DNA of 64,000 nt from assembly GCA_947456245.1 (NCBI GenBank), contig CANGPS010000006.1, positions 18,062 through 82,061 of the forward strand, read 5' to 3'. Positions within the stretch are counted from its first letter, which is position 1. Each line of letters begins with the position of its first letter. Position numbers and translations under genes: made by a program. The notes below the pieces were generated by a model that ran no database searches, had not been told where the DNA came from, and saw nothing but the letters and a program-made list of their open reading frames with translations. Source of the DNA: Acidimicrobiaceae bacterium (GTDB lineage Bacteria; Actinomycetota; Acidimicrobiia; Acidimicrobiales; RAAP-2). Below, in pieces: positions 1-8,675 of this stretch.

Positions 1-29
1 TCCATGGTCATGTCCTCGGTCTCGCTCAT
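1..29 (-). CDS. secF: SecF start (partial, runs off the window)
   Basis: Only the first nine codons of a reverse-strand frame are present, beginning at an ATG at 27-29 that overlaps the stop of secD (ATGA overlap). The residues alone (MSETEDMTM) are not diagnostic. SecF, the partner of SecD in the proton-driven SecDF export motor, is inferred from the near-universal yajC-secD-secF order. Confidence 0.6.
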
Positions 30-1606
30 GCGTCCTGCAGCTCCTGCTCGGTCTCCCGGTCAGCCTGGGCGCCGGCGTTGAGGCCACGGGCCACGCCGAA
101 GCGCCGAGCACCGCTGGCCCGGTCGGAGCGACCGAGCAGGATGACCGCCGGCCGCGTGAAGTAGTAGGTCAGTGCGATGTCGAGGATGGTCGACAGGCCC
201 AGGAAGAACGCGAACCCTCGGACGGCGCCGATGGCGACGAAGTAGAGGATCACCGCCGCCAGCAGCGACACGAAGTCGGCGGCGAGCACCGTCCTCCATG
301 CGGACTGGAATCCGCGGTCCACGGACGTGCGGACGCTGCGTCCCGTCCTGGCTTCGTCCTTGAGGCGTTCGAAGTAGACGATGTAGGAGTCGACCGTGAT
401 GCCGATCGACACGATCAGGCCCGTGACCCCGGCCAGGGTGAAGCTCGGAGCGATGGTCGTGTGCCCGAGCGCTGAGACGATGGCCCAGAGCAGCATCGAG
501 GTGAGCGCGAGCCCTGCCACGACCACGAGGCCGAGGGCTCGGTAGTAGATCACCGTGTAGATGAGCACGAGCAGCAGGCCGACCAGTCCGGCACCGAGAC
601 CGGCCACCAGCGATGAGTGGCCGAGTGTGGGCGAGACCGTCTGGGTCGTCAGTGGGACGAGGCGCACCGGCAGTGCGCCGAACTGCAGGGCGCGGGCGAG
701 GTCCTGCGCCTGCTGCTGGGTCAGGCTGCCGCTGATCTGTCCGGTCCCGTTGAACGAGCTGAACGACGACTGCCCGGGCTGGATCAACGGGGCCGAGACC
801 ACCTGGCCGTCGAGGTCGATGGCGACGATCTGGTGGAAGTTCTGCTGCGCCACCTTGTCCCAGGCAGCCGAACCGGTGGAGGTCAGCGTGTAGTTGACCA
901 CCCAGGCGCCGGTCTGGTCCTGCTGTGCCTGCGCCGTCTTGACGGCCTGTCCGGTCAGTTGGGCCGGGCCGAGGAGGTAGCGCAGCGTTCCCTCACCGGA
1001 GAGCCCCGGGAGCAGCACGGTGTCGGTCTTGGTGTCGTTGTAGGACTTGGTCGACGGGTAGGACGCCAGCGCCGGGTCAGGACCGATGTTGTTGGCGTTG
1101 TAACCAGCGACGCTGGCCGAGCTCGGCGTGACGGCGAGGTTCGACGCGGTGAGCGCGTAGTTCGCGCCGCATTGGGGCAGCGGGGTCCCTGAGGGAGCCG
1201 CCTTCTTCGACTTGGTCCCCACGAACGGCGGGGCGTAGCAGAGGGCAGGGCGGAACAGCAGCTGGGCCGTCTGGCCCACCGTGGCGAGGACCGATCGTGC
1301 GTTCTTGACGCCCGGCACGGTCACGACGATGTCCGTCCCCTGCGTCTGGACCTCGGCGCCCGACACGCCGAGCGAGTCGACGCGGTTGGTCAAGATGGCC
1401 TCGGTCTGCTTGAGATCCGCCTGCGTGGGGTGCCCCTGGGGTCGGTAGACGACTGAGAGCCCGCCGGCGAGGTCGAGACCGAGCTTCGGCGACCACTTGA
1501 CTGCGAGGGTGGCGCCGAACGCGCCGAACGAGATCGCCACGACGGCGATGAGGCTGATCCAGAGGTTGCGGCTCGACGCTCGGCCAGCCGGTGCCGGCGC
1601 TGCCAT
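26..1606 (-). CDS. secD: Protein translocase subunit SecD
   Basis: SecD works with SecF in the cytoplasmic membrane to pull preproteins out of SecYEG using the proton gradient. The 526-residue product has an N-terminal membrane segment at about residues 15-37, the conserved LGLDLAGG motif just after it, a large extracytoplasmic domain, and a C-terminal block of about five membrane segments. The last part contains a version of the SecD signature (SIGITVDSYIVYFERLKDE) with its conserved Asp. The start ATG overlaps the yajC stop by one base and the stop overlaps the secF start, so the three genes are probably co-transcribed and translationally coupled. Length and layout fit the actinobacterial family. 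Confidence 0.96.
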   Translation of the reverse strand: MAAPAPAGRASSRNLWISLIAVVAISFGAFGATLAVKWSPKLGLDLAGGLSVVYRPQGHPTQADLKQTEAILTNRVDSLGVSGAEVQTQGTDIVVTVPGVKNARSVLATVGQTAQLLFRPALCYAPPFVGTKSKKAAPSGTPLPQCGANYALTASNLAVTPSSASVAGYNANNIGPDPALASYPSTKSYNDTKTDTVLLPGLSGEGTLRYLLGPAQLTGQAVKTAQAQQDQTGAWVVNYTLTSTGSAAWDKVAQQNFHQIVAIDLDGQVVSAPLIQPGQSSFSSFNGTGQISGSLTQQQAQDLARALQFGALPVRLVPLTTQTVSPTLGHSSLVAGLGAGLVGLLLVLIYTVIYYRALGLVVVAGLALTSMLLWAIVSALGHTTIAPSFTLAGVTGLIVSIGITVDSYIVYFERLKDEARTGRSVRTSVDRGFQSAWRTVLAADFVSLLAAVILYFVAIGAVRGFAFFLGLSTILDIALTYYFTRPAVILLGRSDRASGARRFGVARGLNAGAQADRETEQELQDA

Positions 1607-2028
1607 CAGCCCTCCACCTCCGGAGCGTCCTCGCCATCTGCGACCTCGGGATCGCCCGCGCGCGACGGGAGGGCGTAGGGGTCGTCCACCTTGCCGGCGA
1701 CCGCCTGCCGGGAGAAGGTCAGGTTCGAGCTCGAGGCACCATCTGGGCTCTCACCGTGGACGTGGCCCGTGCGGATGACGACGTGGCTCGGGGTCTCGGC
1801 GACGACCTGGCCCTCGAGGCCACCGATGGTCCGGACCCAATCGCCGGTCTCCACCTGCTTGGCGTTCTCCCGCTCGGCGCGCATCTTGGCCTGGCGGGGC
1901 CGGATGTAGAAGAAGTACACCAACCCGAACAGGGCGATCATGATCGGCAGGAAGAAGCTCGAGCCTCCCGACTTTGCGGCGGCGGCGAGAAGTGTGGCGA
2001 TCGGCACGGGGGTCAGCTCCGGAGGCAT
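1606..2028 (-). CDS. yajC: Preprotein translocase subunit YajC
   Basis: A 140-residue single-pass membrane protein of the accessory Sec complex (SecDF-YajC). One hydrophobic segment near residues 24-42 ends in FFYIRPRQAK, the typical YajC junction, and is followed by a small cytoplasmic domain (GDWVRTIGGLEGQV) and an acidic tail. It overlaps secD by one base. A gap of about 55 bases separates it from ruvB upstream, so it may share the ruv transcript. Confidence 0.93.
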   Translation of the reverse strand: MPPELTPVPIATLLAAAAKSGGSSFFLPIMIALFGLVYFFYIRPRQAKMRAERENAKQVETGDWVRTIGGLEGQVVAETPSHVVIRTGHVHGESPDGASSSNLTFSRQAVAGKVDDPYALPSRAGDPEVADGEDAPEVEG

Positions 2029-2082
2029 AGAGGTCGGAAACAGCCATGACCCTATCGCAGGGCGGATCTGAAGTCGGTCAGG

Positions 2083-3135
2083 TCACAGCAGCCGGTCGGC
2101 TTCTGGCGCTGAGAGGCCGAGGTGCCGATAGGCCGCTGGCGTGGCAACACGACCCCTCGGCGTGCGCTGGACGAGACCACGCTGGACCAGGAACGGCTCG
2201 TAGGCGTCCTCGATAGTCGACGGCTCCTCCCCCACGGACTGCGCCAGCGTCGTCAATCCGACAGCGGAGCCGGCGAAGCGCAGGCACAGGGTGTCGAGGA
2301 TCTGTCGGTCGAGCTTGTCGAGGCCGATCGCATCGATCCCGAAGAGTTCGAGGCCCTCCTCTGCCGTGGTGCCCGTGATGGTCCCGTCACCACGTACTTC
2401 AGCGACGTCGCGGACCCGCCGCAGCAGGCGGTTGGCGATCCGGGGCGTCCCCCGGGACCGATCGGCGATGGCCCGGGCGCCCTGGGAGTCGATCTCCACC
2501 TTGAGCAGCGACGCCGACCGATGCACGATCGTCTCGAGGTCAGCAGACTCGTAGAGGTCGAGGCGGCCGACGAACCCGAAGCGATCCCTCAGTGGGCTTG
2601 CCACCAGCCCGATCCGGGTCGTGGCACCGACCAGCGTGAAGGGCGGGAGCTCGAGGCGGATCGATCGAGCGCTCGGCCCCTTGCCCACCACGATGTCGAG
2701 CGCCCCGTCCTCCATTGCCGGATAGAGGACCTCCTCGACCACCTTCGGCAGACGATGGATCTCGTCGATGAACAGCACATCGCCCTCGTTCAGGTCCGTC
2801 AGGAGCGCTGCGAGGTCCCCTGGTCGCACCAGCACGGGGCCCGACGTGATCCGAAGACCCACGCCGAGCTCGGTCGCCACGATGCCGGCGAGCGAGGTCT
2901 TGCCGAGCCCAGGCGGCCCCGCGAACAGCAGGTGGTCGACGGCCTGGCTCCGTCGCCGCGCGGCGGTGAGCACGATCTCGAGGTGGCCGATCAGGTCGCG
3001 CTGGCCCACGAAGTCCGACAAGCTCTTCGGGCGCAGCGATGCCTCGACCCGCTCATCCTCTGAGGAGGACCTCGGGGACACTGACTCCCGCTCCGGCGGC
3101 ACCGACCCAGACAGCACGTCGCGACGAGGGCTCAC
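2083..3135 (-). CDS. ruvB: Holliday junction branch migration helicase RuvB
   Basis: RuvB is the hexameric AAA+ motor that drives branch migration of Holliday junctions together with RuvA. The 350-residue product shows Walker A (FAGPPGLGKTSLAG), Walker B with the sensor region (DVLFIDEIHRL), the arginine-finger segment (GPSARSIRL) and sensor 1 (LVGATTR), followed by a C-terminal winged-helix domain. The GTG start overlaps the ruvA stop (GTGA), giving a ruvC-ruvA-ruvB operon. The N-terminal extension of about 30 polar residues before the conserved part may mean the true start lies slightly downstream. Confidence 0.97.
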   Translation of the reverse strand: MSPRRDVLSGSVPPERESVSPRSSSEDERVEASLRPKSLSDFVGQRDLIGHLEIVLTAARRRSQAVDHLLFAGPPGLGKTSLAGIVATELGVGLRITSGPVLVRPGDLAALLTDLNEGDVLFIDEIHRLPKVVEEVLYPAMEDGALDIVVGKGPSARSIRLELPPFTLVGATTRIGLVASPLRDRFGFVGRLDLYESADLETIVHRSASLLKVEIDSQGARAIADRSRGTPRIANRLLRRVRDVAEVRGDGTITGTTAEEGLELFGIDAIGLDKLDRQILDTLCLRFAGSAVGLTTLAQSVGEEPSTIEDAYEPFLVQRGLVQRTPRGRVATPAAYRHLGLSAPEADRLL

Positions 3136-3716
3136 GAGCGGCTCAGCTCCCTGAGCGCGAGTCGCAGCAGCGCCTCGACCGACTCCGTGTCGTCCAGCGA
3201 CGCCAGGGTGTCTCGGACCTCGTCAGCCGAGTAGCCGAGGGCCACGAGCGCATCGGTGACCTCGGAGCGAGCAGGCGACGCGGCGAGCGGAGGTGGCACC
3301 GTGGTCGGCAGCGATGCGAGGTCCGAGCCCTGGAGCTCGAGCACCAGTCGGGCAGCGGTCTTCTTTCCCACTCCGGTGACCGTCTCGAACGCCGCACCGT
3401 CGGCGTCGCGCACCGCCGCCACCACCCCGCCGGCACCCAGCGTCCCGAGGATGGCCATGGCGAGCGCGGGCCCCACGCCGTGGGTCCCGAGCAGCACCTC
3501 GAAGACCTCTCGCTCGGACTCGTCGGCGAACCCGAACAGCGTGATGGCGTCCTCCCGCACGAGGGTGTGGACGTGGACCTCGACGGGTGCCACCCGGCCG
3601 AGGAGGTCCGACATGGTCGAAGCGGTCACGAGCACGCGATAGCCGACGCCACCCACATCGATCACCACGTGACCCGAACCCGTTGCGGCGACGCGACCGC
3701 TCAGCCAGGCGATCAT
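3132..3716 (-). CDS. ruvA: Holliday junction DNA-binding protein RuvA
   Basis: RuvA binds the four-way junction and loads RuvB. I place the start at the ATG at 3716, giving 194 residues beginning MIAWLSGRV, the usual RuvA length and N-terminus; the frame is open further upstream but that part only shadows ruvC. Helix-hairpin-helix repeats are visible (THGVGPALAMAIL and VTGVGKKTAARLVLEL), followed by a linker and a C-terminal RuvB-binding domain ending in a three-helix segment. The start overlaps the ruvC stop (ATGA) and the stop overlaps the ruvB start. Confidence 0.96.
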   Translation of the reverse strand: MIAWLSGRVAATGSGHVVIDVGGVGYRVLVTASTMSDLLGRVAPVEVHVHTLVREDAITLFGFADESEREVFEVLLGTHGVGPALAMAILGTLGAGGVVAAVRDADGAAFETVTGVGKKTAARLVLELQGSDLASLPTTVPPPLAASPARSEVTDALVALGYSADEVRDTLASLDDTESVEALLRLALRELSRS

Positions 3717-4228
3717 CGGCGCACCTCGGCAGCATCGATGGCAGCGTGCAGCCGCTGGCCCGTGAGGTGGCAGATCGCCAGCGCCAGCGCATCGGCGGCG
3801 TCTGGCGGCGAAGGCGGTGCATCCAGACCGCAGAGCCGAGCGACCATCTCCGCCACCTGCGCCTTCGTGGCGCCACCGTGTCCGACCACGGACTGCTTGA
3901 CCTCGTTGGGCGAGTACTGGACCGTCGGGACACCTCGGCGCGCCGCGGTCGCCAGCGCCAGCCCAGAGGCCTGGGCCACAGAGACCGCAGTCCTCGCGTT
4001 GGCCTGGAAGAAGATGCGCTCGACCGCCACGCAATCAGGGCGGAACTCGTCGAGCAGAGACTCGAGATCGACGATCAGCTGGGCCAGTCGGAGGTCCACC
4101 CCGAGTTCGGAGTCAGTCTCGAGCACCCCCGCCGCCACAGCCCGGACTGCCGTTTTCCCCGTGTCCGACCGCGTGACCACCCCGTAGCCACACCGGGTGA
4201 GTCCCGGATCGATCCCCAACACGAACAT
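3713..4228 (-). CDS. ruvC: Holliday junction resolvase RuvC
   Basis: RuvC is the dimeric endonuclease that resolves Holliday junctions. The start is taken at ATG 4228, giving 171 residues with the family N-terminus MFVLGIDPG; upstream in-frame codons would add a non-conserved leader. Acidic catalytic residues are visible: the Asp of GIDPGLTRCGYG, the Glu of AVERIFF, and the Asp pair near the C-terminus (DAADALALA). It is the first gene of the ruvCAB operon. Confidence 0.96.
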   Translation of the reverse strand: MFVLGIDPGLTRCGYGVVTRSDTGKTAVRAVAAGVLETDSELGVDLRLAQLIVDLESLLDEFRPDCVAVERIFFQANARTAVSVAQASGLALATAARRGVPTVQYSPNEVKQSVVGHGGATKAQVAEMVARLCGLDAPPSPPDAADALALAICHLTGQRLHAAIDAAEVRR

Positions 4229-4327
4229 GCGTTCGATCCTAGCGAGTGGTGCGCCCACCGTCAGGGATCGCCGCCGCCGGCGTCTGAGCGCTGGCGAGGC
4301 AGCCGGCCCACAGGCGCTCGGCGTCGA

Positions 4328-5077
4328 TCAGCCCTCGTAGCTGGCGAGGATCTCGTCGGGCATGTCGAAGTTGGCGTGCACGTCCTGGACGTCGTCGAGG
4401 TCGTCGATGGCGTCCATCAGCCGCAGGACCTTCTTGGCCTCAGCCTCATCCGTCACCGGCACGGTCTGGGTCGGCTCGAGCGACGGGTCGGCGGTCTCGG
4501 CGGTGATCCCGAGGCCCTCGAGGGCCTCGCGGACGGCGTGGAGGTCCTGCGGAGCGCACGTCACGCGCCAGTGGTCTCCCGCATCGCTCAGGTCGTCGGC
4601 ACCGGCCTCGAGGGCGGCCTCCATCAGCTGATCCTCGTCGAGCTCTCGGGCGAAAGTGAGGATGCCACGGCGCTCGAACTGCCAGGACACCGCTCCTGGC
4701 TCGGCCATGGAGCCGCCGTTGCGGCTGAAGACGTTGCGCATCTCGGCACCCGTCCGGTTGCGGTTGTCCGTCAGCGTCTCGACGATGAGGGCCACACCAC
4801 CCGGCGCGTAGCCCTCATAGGTCACCGACTCGTACCGGACACCCTCGAGCTCGCCAGTCCCCCGCTTGATCGCTCGCTCGATCGTGTCGAGCGGCACGGA
4901 GGCGTCTCGGGCCTTGGCGTACATGGTGCGCAACGTGGCATTGGCGTTGACGTCTCCTCCGCCCTCCCGGGCGGCGACCTCCACCTGGCGGATCAACTTG
5001 GCGAAGACCTTTGCCCGGGCCTTGTCCTTGGCGCCCTTCTTGTGCTTGGTCGTCGCCCACTTGGAGTGACCCGACAT
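4328..5077 (-). CDS. YebC/PmpR-family regulatory protein
   Basis: A 249-residue member of the YebC/TACO1 family, whose members are described as DNA-binding regulators and, more recently, as factors helping ribosomes through difficult sequences. The hallmark N-terminus MSGHSKWATTKHKK is present, as are the middle motif with GGxLAEPGAVSW-like residues and the acidic C-terminal domain. I chose ATG 5077 over an upstream in-frame start because it restores that N-terminus and has a strong Shine-Dalgarno (GAAGGAGG) directly before it. Its place between pdxT and ruvC is the common actinobacterial arrangement. Confidence 0.94.
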   Translation of the reverse strand: MSGHSKWATTKHKKGAKDKARAKVFAKLIRQVEVAAREGGGDVNANATLRTMYAKARDASVPLDTIERAIKRGTGELEGVRYESVTYEGYAPGGVALIVETLTDNRNRTGAEMRNVFSRNGGSMAEPGAVSWQFERRGILTFARELDEDQLMEAALEAGADDLSDAGDHWRVTCAPQDLHAVREALEGLGITAETADPSLEPTQTVPVTDEAEAKKVLRLMDAIDDLDDVQDVHANFDMPDEILASYEG

Positions 5078-5129
5078 GCTGCCTCCTTCGTCGCGCAGCA
5101 CCACGTGGCTGCCCGCACGATGCTACCGA

Positions 5130-5723
5130 TCAGGACGGAGCACCCTCGGCACGGTCGAGCAGCAGCTGGAGGAGCCGGTCGTCCTCGGCGAGCTCAGGGT
5201 GGAAGGCACACCCGATGAGCGCACCCTGCTGCACCACCACGGGCTCGAGGTCGCCCTCCGACTCGAGCGAGGCGAGCACGGTCACCCCAGCCCCGACCTC
5301 AACGATCCTCGGAGCACGGATGAACACCGCGTCGAAGTCGCCGCTGAGCGCGGGACACGGGACCCTCGCCTCGAAGGAGTGTCGCTGCCGGCCATGACCG
5401 TTTCGTCGGACGGCGATGTCCAGCCCGCCGAGGGGCGACTGGTCCACCCTGCCGTCCTCCACCCGGTCGGCGAGCAGCACCAGACCAGCACACGTGCCGA
5501 GCGTGGGTCGGCCAGCGCGCGTCCATGCCTCGACCGGACTACGCAGGCCCGTCTTGTCGAGCAGCAGGCACATGGTGGTCGACTCGCCACCCGGCAGGAT
5601 CAGGGCGTCGATGTCGTCGAACCCGTCGATCGTGCGGATCTCGGCGACCTCCGCCCCGGCCCGCCGGACGGCGGCCGCGTGCTCCCTGACGTCGCCCTGG
5701 AGGGCAAGGATCCCGACTCGCAC
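5130..5723 (-). CDS. pdxT: Pyridoxal 5'-phosphate synthase, glutaminase subunit PdxT
   Basis: PdxT hydrolyses glutamine and channels ammonia to PdxS for de novo vitamin B6 synthesis. The 197-residue class I amidotransferase shows the N-terminal GILALQGDV, the GGESTTM motif, the nucleophile elbow GTCAGLVLLA with the catalytic Cys, and the C-terminal catalytic His-x-Glu (FHPEL). The GTG start lies two bases after the pdxS stop, so the two are co-expressed. Confidence 0.96.
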   Translation of the reverse strand: MRVGILALQGDVREHAAAVRRAGAEVAEIRTIDGFDDIDALILPGGESTTMCLLLDKTGLRSPVEAWTRAGRPTLGTCAGLVLLADRVEDGRVDQSPLGGLDIAVRRNGHGRQRHSFEARVPCPALSGDFDAVFIRAPRIVEVGAGVTVLASLESEGDLEPVVVQQGALIGCAFHPELAEDDRLLQLLLDRAEGAPS

Positions 5724-5725
5724 GG

Positions 5726-6628
5726 CTACCAGCCGCGGTCGCTCAGCCGCTCTGCGACCTCGCTCATCTCCTGGCCGGGCATTGCGGCACCGAGGCCCCG
5801 AGAGACCTTGGCGACCACGCTGGCATCCTCGAAGTTGGCGGTCGCCTCAACGATGGCACGAGCCATCAGGGCAGGGTCCTCCGCCTTGAAGATCCCAGAC
5901 CCCACGAACACCGCCTCAGCCCCGAGCTGCAGCACGAGGGAGGCGTCGGCCGGGGTGGCGATGCCACCGGCGCAGAACAGCGGGACCGGCAGCTTGCCCG
6001 TCTCGGCGATCTCGATCACGAGGTCCACCGGTGCACGCAGCTCCTTGGCCCAGGCGTAGAGCTCGGCCTCGTCAGCCACGGTGATGCGTCGGATGTCGCC
6101 GAGGATCGAGCGCAGGTGGCGCACGGCCTCGACGATGTTGCCGGTGCCGGCCTCGCCCTTCGAGCGGATCATGGCCGCGCCCTCGGAGATGCGACGCAGC
6201 GCCTCACCGAGGTTCGTGGCCCCACAGACGAAGGGCACGTCGAAGGCCCACTTGTCGATGTGGTTGGCCTCGTCGGCAGGGGTGAGCACCTCGCTCTCGT
6301 CGATGTAGTCCACCTCGAGGGACTCGAGCACCTGGGCCTCGGCGAAGTGGCCGATGCGCGCCTTGGCCATGACGGGGATCGTCACGGCGGCCTGGATCCC
6401 CTCGATGAGCTCAGGGTCGCTCATTCGAGCCACGCCACCATCTCGGCGGATGTCAGAGGGGACGCGCTCGAGTGCCATCACTGACACGGCGCCGGCGTCC
6501 TCGGCGATCCTCGCCTGCTCGGCGTTGACGACGTCCATGATCACGCCGCCGCGCAGCATGTCGGCCAGGCCGCGCTTGACGCGGAAGGTGCCCGTTGAGC
6601 GGTCGTTGGTGGAGGGGGTGGTGTCCAT
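5726..6628 (-). CDS. pdxS: Pyridoxal 5'-phosphate synthase subunit PdxS
   Basis: PdxS forms PLP from ribose 5-phosphate, glyceraldehyde 3-phosphate and ammonia. The 300-residue beta/alpha barrel has the conserved start of the fold ([16 protein letters not shown]), the catalytic lysine region ([11 protein letters not shown]), the second lysine and phosphate loop ([17 protein letters not shown]) and the C-terminal [11 protein letters not shown]. The first 15 residues are non-conserved. Directly paired with pdxT downstream. Confidence 0.97.
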   Translation of the reverse strand: MDTTPSTNDRSTGTFRVKRGLADMLRGGVIMDVVNAEQARIAEDAGAVSVMALERVPSDIRRDGGVARMSDPELIEGIQAAVTIPVMAKARIGHFAEAQVLESLEVDYIDESEVLTPADEANHIDKWAFDVPFVCGATNLGEALRRISEGAAMIRSKGEAGTGNIVEAVRHLRSILGDIRRITVADEAELYAWAKELRAPVDLVIEIAETGKLPVPLFCAGGIATPADASLVLQLGAEAVFVGSGIFKAEDPALMARAIVEATANFEDASVVAKVSRGLGAAMPGQEMSEVAERLSDRGW

Positions 6629-6667
6629 CCCGTCATCCTAATGGGCCTCGTCAGAGGCCCATCGACC

Positions 6668-7567
6668 TCACCACTCCGACAGGGCCGCCTGACGGACCGA
6701 GGTGGCATCGACATCGCCGACCGCCTCATCAGCAGAGCGTCGGGCGATGGACGGATCGACGAACAGCCAGCGCGTGGCGTCATAGACCGACGAGGCGAAC
6801 AGCGATCCACTCGACGGCAGCGGGCCGTCGATCATCTTTGCCAGCGCGCCCGAGAGGCCCACCGGGTACCGCACTGTGACCGCCGCGATCTCGTCAGCCC
6901 GGAACAGCCCGCCACGCCCGGTCAGACGATGTGCCACCGTTGGCTTGCGACCGATGGGGCCGAGGAGCAGCGCGAGGCCAGCGCCGACGCTCGAGCGACG
7001 CACCGCGTCGAGGCGCTGCCGGGCCAGGAGGTGACCGAGGACCCCTTCGAGCTCGATGAGCGTGAGCGAGGACAGCAGGCCCGTCGTGAGCACGATCGAG
7101 ACGCCGTCCTTGGACGCGACCATCGCTGCGTTCGGCACCGGGTCGTCGAGCAGGCGAAGTCGAGATGGTGCGACGCCGAAGGTGGCACCGAGCACGTCGA
7201 GCAGCGAGGCGACGCGAGGGATCTCGTCGACCTCGATGGGGGCGCCACCGAGGTTGCGGTCAGCAGCCGCCAGCGAGGCAGGGATCACCACGAGGCCGGC
7301 ACCGATGCCCACGAGGATCCCGAGGACAATCGCCACGATGAGATCGGCAGGGAGGGCGAGGAGGAAGGCCAGCAGCCCGACGACCACTCCGACCACGATC
7401 GCCGCCCGCTTGGGCCATGCCTCGTTCCTGGATCGATCGGCTGGCAGCTCGAGGAGCGGTCCCTCCGGCGGCGGCAGGGTGGCCAGACCGCTCACGCGGC
7501 GCTCCGAGGAGCTGCGACGTCGCTGGTTGGGCCGTCGCTTGTTCGAACGCTGACGAGACTGAGCCAT
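6668..7567 (-). CDS. M48-like membrane protein with lost zinc motif (probable pseudo-peptidase)
   Basis: A 299-residue protein with a basic N-terminus (about 50 residues), two adjacent membrane segments near residues 55-97, and a C-terminal domain arranged like HtpX/M48 peptidases. The segment where M48 enzymes carry HExxH reads GVLGHLLARQRLD: the first His is kept but Glu and the second His are replaced, and the later Glu ligand region reads FRADEIAA without the usual preceding Glu. It should therefore not bind catalytic zinc. I start at ATG 7567; a GTG three codons earlier is also possible. It sits between pimA and pdxS. Function unknown. Confidence 0.6.
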   Translation of the reverse strand: MAQSRQRSNKRRPNQRRRSSSERRVSGLATLPPPEGPLLELPADRSRNEAWPKRAAIVVGVVVGLLAFLLALPADLIVAIVLGILVGIGAGLVVIPASLAAADRNLGGAPIEVDEIPRVASLLDVLGATFGVAPSRLRLLDDPVPNAAMVASKDGVSIVLTTGLLSSLTLIELEGVLGHLLARQRLDAVRRSSVGAGLALLLGPIGRKPTVAHRLTGRGGLFRADEIAAVTVRYPVGLSGALAKMIDGPLPSSGSLFASSVYDATRWLFVDPSIARRSADEAVGDVDATSVRQAALSEW

Positions 7568-7577
7568 GGGGACCACG

Positions 7578-8675
7578 CTACCCCGGGCGTCGATGCCGGC
7601 CCGCCGAGGCGGCCTCTGCGTAGAGCACCTCGTAGCGGTCGGCCAGCGTGCTCATCGACCATCGTTCAGCCCGGGTGCGGCCTCGTTCGATGCTCCCTGG
7701 AGGAGGGCCGGCGAGGACCGCGGCGATCGAGGCTGCCAGGGCCACCGGGTCACCGGGTTCGACCAGCGTCCCGCAACCGTCGAGGGCCTGGCGGTAGCCG
7801 TCGATGTCCGAGCAGACCACGGCCACGCCCGCGGCCATGGCCTCGAGGAGGATGATGCCGAACGACTCACCACCGAGCGAGGGGGCGCACAGCGCGGAGG
7901 CGGCTCTGAGGCGGCGACGCTTCTCCTCGTCGCTGACGACCCCCAGGAACTCGACGACCGCACCCGGTCCCTGCTGCCAGCCTGCGGGAGGGGCGCCCGT
8001 CACCCAGACGGTGATCGAGGGGTCGAGCCTCCCTGCCGCCTCGAGGAGCACCGAGCGGCCCTTCCGCGGCTCGTCGCGACCGAGGAACAACACCGTCGGC
8101 CCGGTGGTCGCCCAGGGCTCCACATCGCGGAAGCCCACGACGTCGATCCCGTTGAACAACACCACTGGGTCGATGCCGAGGACCTCGTGCGCCGTCCGAG
8201 CGGCGGCGTCCGACACCGCCGACGCCACGTCGATCGCGGCAAGGCGGTGGCGCAGCAGGCGGCCCGCCACCCGGTAGAGGGCGTCTATCCCCGATCGATG
8301 GAAGGTGGCCACGAGCCCCGAGGGTCCCGGCGCCAGGAACGACCAGCCCAGCACCGGCGCCAGGGGCTCGTGGACGTGGACGAGGTCCACCCCGGAGCCG
8401 ACCACCGCACGAGCGGCCGAGCGGGCTGCAGCCACCGAGAAGGTGAGCGAGGCCTGTGAGCCGTTGGCGGGGACCGCCCGGACGCGGCCGACCAGCCGCT
8501 CGCGGATCGAGTCGTCGTCGGGGACGTGGCGGCCGGTGTGGCCCGGTGAGACGAGCGTGACGTCGTGACCCCGCCTCGACAGCTCGGTGGCCAGGCCGAG
8601 CGCCTGCTCCTGGACGCCCCCGGGCACCCCAAGGCTGTACGGGGAGACCATGGCGATCCGAAGCATCGTGCTCAC
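7578..8675 (-). CDS. pimA: GDP-mannose-dependent phosphatidylinositol mannosyltransferase (PimA type)
   Basis: PimA puts the first mannose on the 2-position of phosphatidylinositol, the first step toward PIMs on the inner face of the membrane. The 365-residue GT4-family product begins with the PimA-like MVSPYSLGVPGGVQEQ (donor/acceptor loop), has the VLFLGRDEPRKGRSVLLEA motif and the C-terminal ESFGIILLEAMAAG E-x7-E motif. GTG 8675 overlaps the upstream patA stop. Assignment rests on sequence resemblance plus the conserved pgsA-patA-pimA order of mycobacteria. Confidence 0.88.
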   Translation of the reverse strand: MSTMLRIAMVSPYSLGVPGGVQEQALGLATELSRRGHDVTLVSPGHTGRHVPDDDSIRERLVGRVRAVPANGSQASLTFSVAAARSAARAVVGSGVDLVHVHEPLAPVLGWSFLAPGPSGLVATFHRSGIDALYRVAGRLLRHRLAAIDVASAVSDAAARTAHEVLGIDPVVLFNGIDVVGFRDVEPWATTGPTVLFLGRDEPRKGRSVLLEAAGRLDPSITVWVTGAPPAGWQQGPGAVVEFLGVVSDEEKRRRLRAASALCAPSLGGESFGIILLEAMAAGVAVVCSDIDGYRQALDGCGTLVEPGDPVALAASIAAVLAGPPPGSIERGRTRAERWSMSTLADRYEVLYAEAASAGRHRRPG

